Below are positions 1-5,474 of a stretch of 6,541 nucleotides of DNA, in pieces. A model generated the notes under the pieces. It searched no databases. It had not been told where the DNA came from and was given only the letters and a program-made list of their open reading frames with translations. The stretch is from Chromatiales bacterium (GTDB lineage Bacteria; Pseudomonadota; Gammaproteobacteria; SZUA-152). Each line of letters starts with the position of its first letter. The stretch's first letter is position 1. The stretch spans positions 1 through 6,541 of the forward strand of contig JALTPW010001027.1 in the NCBI GenBank assembly GCA_026999335.1. Reading direction: 5' to 3'. The translations under genes were made by a program, and so were the position numbers.

Positions 1-41
1 TTTGCTCAACTGATAATCCTGACTGCGAAGCCTGCCAATAA
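1..41 (+). CDS. nrdA: 3' end of nrdA, class I ribonucleotide reductase large subunit (partial)
   Basis: Only the last 12 codons are in the window, in the frame starting at base 3. They read CSTDNPDCEACQ and then TAA at 39-41. Class I NrdA proteins end in a flexible tail carrying a redox-active cysteine pair that re-reduces the active-site disulfide after each turnover. The CEAC motif next to the stop fits that tail. The stop lies 11 bases before the nrdB start, the usual nrdA-nrdB operon order. The fragment is short, so the call rests on the tail motif plus its position directly upstream of an unmistakable nrdB. The rest of the gene lies to the left of the window. Confidence 0.85.
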   Translation, partial: CSTDNPDCEACQ

Positions 42-52
42 AGGAGAAAATT

Positions 53-1168
53 ATGTTGCACTGGGACGAGCCCTTAAAAACCTCACCGACCAAAGCAAAA
101 AAAGAGACGCTGGAACCCGCCGTGAAAACCATGATCAGCGATCTGGAACACAGCAATATAAGCCAATTGGAACCGGTGCGGGCAGAAGATAAACGCGTGG
201 TTAACGGCCTGGCCGATGTCAACCAACTCGCACCATTTAAATACCCCTGGGCGTGGAATTATTTTCTTAACGCGAACAAAAACCACTGGACTCCTCTGGA
301 CATCAACATGGCGCAAGATATTCAAGATTATCACCACAAACTAAGTGATAACGAATGTCATATTTACGAAAATGTTTTGGCCTATTTAACAACCTCCGAC
401 ATCCTTGCCATGCGTAATGTTGGTTTGGCAGTAATGGAAAAAATAACTGCGCCAGAACTGCAAATTTATCAGGCACGGCAAGTTTATGAAGAAGCCCTGC
501 ACACCTGGACCTATCAACATTGCATTGAAACCATTGGCCTGGATCAAGGTGAAATTTATAACCGTTACCGCGTCGTTCCAGAAATTCACGGCAAAATAAA
601 AATCGCCAACCGGCGTTTGGATTCGGTGTTGCGTTCGGATATGGACTTGAGAAATCGTGACGATTTACAAGCGTTTCTTATGTCCTATATTTTCTTCGCT
701 GCGGTGTTTGAAGGCTGTTGGTTCTTCAACGGTTTCAGCCCTATCTTTGCCTTGCAGCGTCGGGGGTTAATGAAAGGCACGGCCGAACAATTGCAATACA
801 TTATGCGAGATGAAGTCATGCATTGCAGTTTTGGCATTCGTACCATCAAACAACTGATGCAGGAAGAAAACATCAAACCCGACAGCGATGCCCTGCGCCA
901 AATGTGGAATGAAGCCGAAGCAGCCGAACAAGCCTACGCCAATTATATCTTGCATGAACCGATGCTTGGCTACAAAACCGAAGATCATATTGAACAATTC
1001 CGTTTCATCGCCAATCGCCGCGCCCGTCAGCTGGGTTTTTCTGAACCTTTCCCAAAAGCAAAATGTGCATTGCCCTGGTTAGATGAACAGTCCAATATTC
1101 GCAAAGAAAAAAACTTTTTTGAGACACGAGTAACGGAATATCAAACAGGGGGTGGATTGAGTTGGTGA
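53..1168 (+). CDS. nrdB: Ribonucleoside-diphosphate reductase subunit beta, class I (R2)
   Basis: This is the 371-residue radical-generating small subunit that works with NrdA to reduce ribonucleoside diphosphates to deoxyribonucleotides in the cytoplasm. All six carboxylate and histidine metal ligands can be placed: Asp116, Glu147, His150, Glu220, Glu254 and His257. Tyr154 sits where E. coli has the radical Tyr122. Trp79 (motif HWTP) matches E. coli Trp48, and Tyr363 in the tail TEYQTGG matches Tyr356, so the radical-transfer path looks intact. Ligand spacings (31, 70 and 34 residues) equal those I recall for Chlamydia R2, but that class Ic protein has Phe at the radical position and this one keeps Tyr. 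The start is supported by AAGGAG at 41-46, six bases before the ATG; it overlaps the nrdA stop by one base, so translation of the two genes is probably coupled. No ferredoxin gene follows. G+C is lower than in the minus-strand genes. Confidence 0.97.
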   Translation: MLHWDEPLKTSPTKAKKETLEPAVKTMISDLEHSNISQLEPVRAEDKRVVNGLADVNQLAPFKYPWAWNYFLNANKNHWTPLDINMAQDIQDYHHKLSDNECHIYENVLAYLTTSDILAMRNVGLAVMEKITAPELQIYQARQVYEEALHTWTYQHCIETIGLDQGEIYNRYRVVPEIHGKIKIANRRLDSVLRSDMDLRNRDDLQAFLMSYIFFAAVFEGCWFFNGFSPIFALQRRGLMKGTAEQLQYIMRDEVMHCSFGIRTIKQLMQEENIKPDSDALRQMWNEAEAAEQAYANYILHEPMLGYKTEDHIEQFRFIANRRARQLGFSEPFPKAKCALPWLDEQSNIRKEKNFFETRVTEYQTGGGLSW

Positions 1169-1334
1169 GCTGGTTAATATCATCTTTTGTAATAGATGGA
1201 TCTATTGAATATTCTCCAGAAGCCCCTCATTAACCAATCCGGTATTAAAATTATCAATTGTAGCGCCCGGGTCTATTGTATAAATTCTTGTCATATCGAT
1301 ATCCAGCCTTTTACTCAAGTTTCAGGGAGTATTC
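1169..1334. other. AT-rich gap after nrdB, no defensible gene
   Basis: This stretch separates the nrdB stop from the palindromic element. I see no RNA gene or clear terminator. Two short open frames share it with the same codon boundaries on opposite strands. One is a plus-strand frame of 53 codons from ATG 1196 to the stop at 1355-1357. The other is a minus-strand frame from ATG 1294 to the stop at 1202-1204, encoding 30 residues that begin MTRIYTIDPGATIDNFN. Neither has a Shine-Dalgarno sequence. The minus frame reads more like real protein and continues eight codons upstream of its ATG to a stop, so it could be a scrap of a decayed gene. I do not recognise it. Confidence 0.4.
1171..1236. 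repeat. Nested inverted repeats just past the nrdB stop
   Basis: An 8-base inverted repeat (TGGTTAAT at 1171-1178, ATTAACCA at 1229-1236) encloses a tight palindrome (AATAGAT at 1191-1197, ATCTATT at 1200-1206). It begins two bases after the nrdB stop, so it could form a 3'-end RNA structure protecting or ending the nrdAB transcript. No U-run follows either stem and both stems are AT-rich, so it is not a convincing intrinsic terminator and may be chance in AT-rich DNA. Confidence 0.25.
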
Positions 1335-1498
1335 ACCAGTGTAGTGTCTCATACTAAGCGCAGATATAGACGAAACGAGAAAGGACAGCTGCAAGGCAGC
1401 CCTTGAAAAGGGAACCCCCCTTCTCTGCGGGCTGCGCCTGGTGCTTGTCTATTGACGGGCTTTTTATATCTGCACTTAGTATGAGACACTGCGCTAGT
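1335..1498. repeat. Long imperfect palindrome, MITE-like or large REP-type element
   Basis: Bases 1343-1368 and 1465-1490 are inverted copies matching at 25 of 26 positions (mismatch C1359/A1474). Continuing outward to 1335 and 1498 in the same register gives 34-base arms with 30 Watson-Crick pairs, two G-T pairs and two A-C mismatches. The interior also pairs in or close to that register: 1383-1387 with 1446-1450, 1394-1397 with 1436-1439, and 1396-1402 with 1429-1435 after a two-base shift. The whole element is therefore one decayed palindrome of about 164 bp. It contains no credible gene and no clear flanking target duplication. It lies between convergent genes and ends 20 bases past the ravA stop, so its RNA hairpin could end or protect transcripts from both sides. 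It could be a non-autonomous transposable element, a palindromic repeat family, or a remnant of insertion-sequence ends. Confidence 0.8.
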
Positions 1499-1518
1499 AC
1501 GGCTCCGCTTACCTCAAC

Positions 1519-3090
1519 CTACTGCCGTGGCAACTGTCGGAAACCTTCCTGCAATTCACGGATTTGCACCTCCAGGGCCTCGATCACCGTTAGGCTGTCG
1601 CGTAGATTTTCCTGCGCTGGCACGGCAAAGCCCGGATCCAGCCACAGGTGATCAGTCACATCGGCGGCAATGGTCTCCAGTTTCCTGCCGAGCACCTGTT
1701 TGAAATTGGCGATAGCATCGAGCAGATCCTGTGTGGCCATCACCCGCTCATGAATATGTGATTCGCTGTAGCGCACCGGCTCGGTATGCGGCGAAAAACT
1801 TTCATGGCGCATGAGACGGTTGTCGGGATTGGCCGTGTATTCACTGATACGCACCCACTTGCCGTCCACATGGCACTGCTGATAGTGATCATCAAAAAAC
1901 TGTTCCTGTAATTCCTCACACCGGTAACCCTGGCCCGCATTGCTACGGTCGGTCTGATCCGGCGGCGCCAGATACAACGGCTCGCCATTGTCGGCAGCAC
2001 TGTATTCGCGCCCGCTGAGGGTGGTCAGCTGTCCCTGATGATCGACGTACAGACGTTCACCTTTTTCATTGCCCAGGTGACGCTTGTTGTTGCGCTCCTT
2101 TTCCAGGGTCTCGCGCCACACGCCGATAAGACGCTTGAGGCGCTCCGGATTGACCACCGCATCGGTGCCGAGGTGTGACTGATACCAGTGCAGGATGGTT
2201 GCACGCTGCTTGGGCTGCTGCCACAGACAATATTGTAACAACCAGCAATCCCACACCTGTACCTGCGACTGGCCGTTGCTCCAGGCCGCCACCTGTAACA
2301 GCTTTACGATCTTGCGCCAGCGCCGATCAGAAACCGTGATATGCCGCTCGCGCAGGAAGGCGCGCAGGCCGCCCAACAGGTAATAGACATCCTCGGCCAG
2401 CGGCAGCCGTGTCGCTGCCGCCTGCACCGCAGACAGGTCATCGGCGCAAAGCAAATCCACCTCATCCAACACCGGCGCCGGCGCATCATCCAGTTGCAGC
2501 AGTTGATGAAAACCCTCGTCACTCACCGGACCGATCTCATAGCGCAGCAGGAAACGGTCGTAGAGGGCATCCAGCTCGTCACCTTCCGGCAGTTCGTTGC
2601 TGGCGCCGATCACCGCCGCCAGCGGCGTCTTTACGCGTTGCGCACCATTGTCGAATTCGCGCTCGTTGAGCAGGGTCAGCAAGGCATTCAGAATGGCGCT
2701 GTTGGCCTTGAAGATTTCATCGATAAAGGCAATGGACGCGCTGGGCAGGTAGGAAGCGGTGAGACGTTCGTAGCGATCCTCTTCCAGCGCCTTGATGGAC
2801 AAGGGGCCAAACAGCTCTTCCGGCACCGAAAACTTGGTCAACAGGCGCTCAAAATACTGCCCGCCGCGAAACACCCGGCGCAGGCGCCGCGCCAGTTCGC
2901 TCTTGGCCGTGCCCGGCGGGCCGATAAGCAACAGGTGCTCACCGGAGAGCATGGCCAGCAGGGTCAGACGAATCGGCGTATCGCGTTCGATAAGGCCATG
3001 TTGCAGGTGCCGTTGCAAGCGCTTGAGGCGTGCTTTCATAACTGCAGTCTGCGTAGCGGAAGCAGAGAAAACTGGAGAGAGGGAGGTCAT
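1519..3090 (-). CDS. ravA: RavA-type MoxR-family AAA+ ATPase
   Basis: This 523-residue cytoplasmic ATPase matches E. coli RavA (498 residues) through its AAA+ module. Walker A is GPPGTAKS at residues 57-64, Walker B is IAFIDE at 120-125, sensor 1 includes Asn165 in GASNELPE, Arg179 in YDRF is the likely arginine finger, and SDRRWRK near 254-260 is sensor 2. FGPLSI and RYERLTASYLP are also RavA-like. Residues from about 290 onward form a less conserved C-terminal region where RavA carries its LARA domain; I cannot confirm that fold here. E. coli RavA forms hexamers, binds the lysine decarboxylase LdcI, and acts with the VWA protein ViaA on respiratory and Fe-S proteins. No viaA follows: the next feature is the palindromic element, then convergent nrdB. 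The ATG at 3090 has no good Shine-Dalgarno, and Met18 (ATG 3039) is an alternative closer to the E. coli N-terminus. Confidence 0.9.
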   Translation of the reverse strand: MTSLSPVFSASATQTAVMKARLKRLQRHLQHGLIERDTPIRLTLLAMLSGEHLLLIGPPGTAKSELARRLRRVFRGGQYFERLLTKFSVPEELFGPLSIKALEEDRYERLTASYLPSASIAFIDEIFKANSAILNALLTLLNEREFDNGAQRVKTPLAAVIGASNELPEGDELDALYDRFLLRYEIGPVSDEGFHQLLQLDDAPAPVLDEVDLLCADDLSAVQAAATRLPLAEDVYYLLGGLRAFLRERHITVSDRRWRKIVKLLQVAAWSNGQSQVQVWDCWLLQYCLWQQPKQRATILHWYQSHLGTDAVVNPERLKRLIGVWRETLEKERNNKRHLGNEKGERLYVDHQGQLTTLSGREYSAADNGEPLYLAPPDQTDRSNAGQGYRCEELQEQFFDDHYQQCHVDGKWVRISEYTANPDNRLMRHESFSPHTEPVRYSESHIHERVMATQDLLDAIANFKQVLGRKLETIAADVTDHLWLDPGFAVPAQENLRDSLTVIEALEVQIRELQEGFRQLPRQ

Positions 3091-3127
3091 GGAAACACCA
3101 CACAGCCTAAATTAAACCGGGTGGCTA

Positions 3128-3169
3128 CTGTAATTCAGATTCAACGTAGTTTCATCATGAATATTACAG
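3128..3169. repeat. Inverted repeat upstream of ravA
   Basis: CTGTAAT at 3128-3134 pairs with ATTACAG at 3163-3169. Inside it ATTCA at 3139-3143 pairs with TGAAT at 3158-3162, leaving a four-base bulge on one arm and a 14-base loop. It lies 38 bases upstream of the ravA start and overlaps the candidate -10 element, so it could be an operator or a leader hairpin. No known regulator motif was recognised. Confidence 0.3.
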
Positions 3170-3188
3170 CTATCGATGCTGACGCCAA
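3161..3188 (-). promoter_or_regulatory. Candidate sigma-70 promoter for ravA
   Basis: On the minus strand TTGGCG (3188-3183) is followed after 16 bases by TAATAT (3166-3161), each matching four of six consensus positions. Transcription would begin near 3153, leaving a leader of about 60 bases before ravA. The 180-base gap and the terminator-like hairpin after ubiV make an independent ravA promoter plausible. The element matches are weak. Confidence 0.3.
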
Positions 3189-3262
3189 ATGGTTGTATAT
3201 CGTCGTGACACAGGGGGCGCGTAATATTGGCGGCCAGCAGGATTCCGCCCTGCCATTCCGGT

Positions 3263-3295
3263 AAAAAAATCTACAATCGGCGGCCCTGTGCCGAT
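3263..3295 (-). terminator. Probable intrinsic terminator at the end of ubiV
   Basis: On the minus strand ATCGGC (3295-3290) pairs with GCCGAT (3281-3276) across an eight-base loop. The ubiV stop follows, and then seven T residues (complement of A3263-3269). The stem lies inside the last codons of ubiV, and five bases separate it from the TAGA junction ahead of the T-run. The layout fits rho-independent termination separating ubiUV from ravA. The short stem and the gap before the T-run limit confidence. Confidence 0.5.
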
Positions 3296-4182
3296 GCCCC
3301 GTGCCAGTCCATCCCCGCCTCACCATGCCAGTAACCGTTGCAGACCTCACCGCTAACCAGTGTCGCCACCCGAGTCTGTCCCGCCAGCGGCTCGAGTGAA
3401 CCATCGCGCACGGCGGCGAAGGTTTCCACAATCTGGGCCATGTACCGTGACTGCGGCGACAAACGCACCACGTCCACGCCCAGCGCAGCCATGTCCGGTA
3501 GGGCGCCGATGAGATTACTGGTGGCGGCCGACAGGGTCTGGATGCCATTCATGGCCAGAAACTGTCGCTGATCCTGGGTTTTCAACAGCATGCCATCGGG
3601 GTAGTCCACACAGCGGAATTGACAATCGTCCTTGGGCAGGTTGTGGGTACGGGCAGTGAAACAGCGCGCGGAAAAGGCCAGTGGCAGACGGCCGAAGGCG
3701 AACACCTCGGTTTCCAATCCGACGGGGCGCTGATCTTGCAGATCAGCCAGGGTGGTATGCGGCAGTTCCACCGGCAGCACCCAGCGGGTAGCGCCCAGGC
3801 TGCGATGCAGAGAAAGGCTCTCGCCATTGTAGATATTCAGCTGCGGGCCCGCCACGTAAGGCACACGCCCGGCCGCCAACTGCACCGCCGCCATGTCGTT
3901 GGCTTCCACCGCGTAGTGGCCATTGTCAACGATTTGCCGGAGAGCCTTCAATTCGGAATCGGCCTCCAGCAACACCAGGCTGGAGAGCACGACTTCCTTA
4001 CCCGCCGCCGTCAGCTGCGTGGCCACTTCCAGCCAGTCGTGCAGACACATCAGACGGCGCTTGGCACACACCGTCTCGCCCAGGTAGACGATGTCCAGCG
4101 GCCAGTCAGCGACCTGCCGATAGAAATCCAGTACCTCATCCTTGGGCCAGAAGTAGAGCACAGGCCCTAGAGAAAACTTCAT
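3271..4182 (-). CDS. ubiV: UbiV, O2-independent ubiquinone hydroxylation protein (U32 family)
   Basis: This 303-residue protein is close in length to E. coli UbiV/YhbV (about 292). It belongs to peptidase family U32 but is not expected to be a protease: with UbiU it forms a 4Fe-4S heterodimer that hydroxylates ubiquinone intermediates without oxygen. The four cluster cysteines are placed as Cys39, Cys174, Cys187 and Cys191, keeping the C-X12-C-X3-C spacing of the E. coli ligands. The stretch FGRLPLAFSARCFTAR around the second cysteine is diagnostic. The start ATG has AGGG (4193-4190) seven bases upstream and gives the family's usual N-terminus. ubiU lies 117 bases upstream on the same strand, the order seen in known ubiUV operons, but that gap holds a REP-like element. 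In E. coli the pair is induced anaerobically by FNR; I see no convincing FNR site here. Confidence 0.95.
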   Translation of the reverse strand: MKFSLGPVLYFWPKDEVLDFYRQVADWPLDIVYLGETVCAKRRLMCLHDWLEVATQLTAAGKEVVLSSLVLLEADSELKALRQIVDNGHYAVEANDMAAVQLAAGRVPYVAGPQLNIYNGESLSLHRSLGATRWVLPVELPHTTLADLQDQRPVGLETEVFAFGRLPLAFSARCFTARTHNLPKDDCQFRCVDYPDGMLLKTQDQRQFLAMNGIQTLSAATSNLIGALPDMAALGVDVVRLSPQSRYMAQIVETFAAVRDGSLEPLAGQTRVATLVSGEVCNGYWHGEAGMDWHGASAQGRRL

Positions 4183-4268
4183 AAAAATACCCTATCTTAC
4201 TGATATTAATTTAAAACATGCAGAAATCGTGATACGCCGTTTGACGATGAGCTATTCAACATAAGCTG

Positions 4269-4291
4269 TCGCGGCTGAAGCCGATCCTGCA
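4269..4291. repeat. REP-like palindrome between ubiU and ubiV
   Basis: The core is CGGCTGAAGCCG at 4272-4283, followed by ATCCTGCA. It matches the element at 5388-5410 at 20 of 23 positions in the same orientation. On the minus strand it resembles the repetitive extragenic palindromes of Pseudomonas, Xanthomonas and relatives, with a GGATCGGCTTCAGCC-type core. It lies eight bases past the ubiU stop, in the ubiU-ubiV gap. A hairpin there could change the relative amounts of the two messages. Such repeats are moved by RAYT transposases in other genomes; none is encoded here. Confidence 0.65.
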
Positions 4292-4299
4292 AAAAAAAC

Positions 4300-5304
4300 T
4301 TATTGCCACTCGCGTTCCAGGGCGCCGAGGGTATGGGTGGAACCCTCAGACACCTTGTCGAGCTGGGCGATCCAGTCGCTGCGTGGGGCATAGGTCGCCG
4401 GGCTGGCGCCAACAGCATCCAGGGCTTGACGCAGAACTCGCGTCACCTGAGCCACATAGGCCGGACTGCGCTGGCGTCCCTCGACCTTGATGGCCTGCAC
4501 GCCGATGGCCTGCAACTCGGGGAGGATGTCCAATACACTCAGGCTGGTGGGCGCTTCGATGGCATAACCCAGCTCACCATTGACCTCGAAGCGGCCCTTG
4601 CAGATCACCGGGTAGCCGGCGTTTTCACCCGCGGCATAACGGTCAATGAGCACCTGGTTGAGGCGCACCTCGCGACCGCCCGCAGTCTCTTCCCAGCGTA
4701 CCGCCTTGGCCGGTGAACAGGCACCGCAGGTGTTGGGCGATTCACCGGTCGCATAGGAAGAGAGATAACAGCGCCCCTCCACCATCACGCACAGGGAGCC
4801 GAAGGCGAAGGTCTCCACCGCCACGTCGGTGTTTTTTACCACCCGCCGTACCTGCGACAGAGACAGCACCCGCGGCAGCACGACGCGCTGGATGTTGAAA
4901 TTGTCACGATAGAAAGCGATGGACTCGGGACTGGTGGCCGAACCCTGCACCGAGAGATGCAGGCGCAGCCCGGGATGAGTCCGACTGGCGTAGCGCATCA
5001 ACCCGGCATCGGCGAGGATCAGGGCATCGACGCCCAAGCGCGCGGCGCGATCCACCGCCGCAGTCCAGACCGCCCAGGTTCGTGGCTGCGGGTAGGTATT
5101 GAGCGCCAGCAACACCTTGCGGCCGCGTTCGTGGGCGTAACGAATGCCTCGCTCTGCCGTGCGTTCGTCGAAATTCAGACCAGGGAAATTGCGCGCATTA
5201 GTGGCATCGCGAAAGCCCATGTAGACAGTGTCCGCACCATTGTCCACCGCAGCCTTGAGTGCCGGCAGACTGCCGGCGGGACAGACCAGTTCCATTTTAC
5301 TCAT
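4300..5304 (-). CDS. ubiU: UbiU, O2-independent ubiquinone hydroxylation protein (U32 family)
   Basis: This 334-residue U32-family protein aligns along its whole length with E. coli UbiU/YhbU (331). UbiU and UbiV, with the lipid carrier UbiT, hydroxylate the ubiquinone precursor without O2, probably using prephenate as the oxygen donor. The four 4Fe-4S cysteines are Cys172, Cys179, Cys196 and Cys235, with spacings of 7, 17 and 39 residues identical to the E. coli ligands. FAFGSLCVMVEGRCYLSSY, GESPNTCGACSPA and KVEGRQRSPAYV are conserved blocks. An extra Cys193 lies three residues before Cys196. The ATG at 5304 is chosen because GAGG (5312-5309) precedes it by four bases. The E. coli-like start MELVCPAG would be three codons in, at 5295, too far from that site. 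ubiT is not in the window. Confidence 0.96.
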   Translation of the reverse strand: MSKMELVCPAGSLPALKAAVDNGADTVYMGFRDATNARNFPGLNFDERTAERGIRYAHERGRKVLLALNTYPQPRTWAVWTAAVDRAARLGVDALILADAGLMRYASRTHPGLRLHLSVQGSATSPESIAFYRDNFNIQRVVLPRVLSLSQVRRVVKNTDVAVETFAFGSLCVMVEGRCYLSSYATGESPNTCGACSPAKAVRWEETAGGREVRLNQVLIDRYAAGENAGYPVICKGRFEVNGELGYAIEAPTSLSVLDILPELQAIGVQAIKVEGRQRSPAYVAQVTRVLRQALDAVGASPATYAPRSDWIAQLDKVSEGSTHTLGALEREWQ

Positions 5305-5387
5305 GAGACCTCACTGCTGATTATTCGTGTATCGGGTTTGAGCGTAAGAGCGGATCTGGACTGTGGTGCTTTTCCAAGCTGCAGCAT

Positions 5388-5410
5388 TCGTGGCTGAAGC
5401 CGCTCCTACA
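5388..5410. repeat. REP-like palindrome upstream of ubiU
   Basis: This is the second copy of the element at 4269-4291, with three differences in 23 bases. One of them (T5391 for C) breaks a base pair of the stem. Both copies are preceded on the plus strand by AAGCTG, with six extra bases here, so the shared ancestry extends beyond the palindrome. It lies between yhcC and ubiU, so the two copies bracket ubiU in the same orientation. Confidence 0.6.
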
Positions 5411-5440
5411 GGTGAGTTGGCATTAACGGTAGAAACAACT

Positions 5441-5462
5441 CCTCAGGCCATCGTGGCCCAGG
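5441..5462 (-). terminator. Possible terminator hairpin after yhcC
   Basis: On the minus strand, 12 bases after the yhcC stop, GGGCCA and TGGCCT pair around the three-base loop CGA. The outer bases CCT and AGG add three more pairs past a single bulged G. The sequence after it (AGTTGTTTCT) is only moderately T-rich, so efficiency is uncertain. If it works, ubiU needs its own promoter within 5305-5440, where I found no good match. Confidence 0.35.
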
Positions 5463-5474
5463 CTTTGCTCCAAA

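Noticed and set aside
53..1168. Class Ic R2 lacking the radical tyrosine
   Set aside because: Tyr154 is present at the radical position and the first ligand is Asp, so the class Ic signature is absent.
1335..1498. Retron or integron attC site as an explanation of the palindrome
   Set aside because: No reverse transcriptase or integrase is in the window, and I see no attC core sites (GTTRRRY/RYYYAAC) at the ends.
2341..3264. A 307-codon plus-strand open frame
   Set aside because: It is antisense to ravA, rich in Gln, Arg and His as expected for mirrored GC-rich coding, has no recognisable domain, and ravA on the other strand is unmistakable.
3141..3548. A 135-codon minus-strand open frame running past the ubiV stop
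   Set aside because: It is an alternative frame of ubiV with a Trp/Arg/Cys-rich translation. ubiV itself has all four cluster cysteines in its own frame.
4200..4213. Possible FNR/Anr box (CTGAT-N4-ATTTA) upstream of ubiV
   Set aside because: One half-site is good but the other matches poorly, and its centre is only about 24 bases from the ubiV ATG, too close for an activating site. The region is simply AT-rich.
3271..5304. U32 collagenase-type peptidases, as such genes are often named
   Set aside because: The cysteine spacings match the 4Fe-4S ligands of UbiU and UbiV exactly, and the two genes are paired, so the ubiquinone role is better supported than proteolysis.
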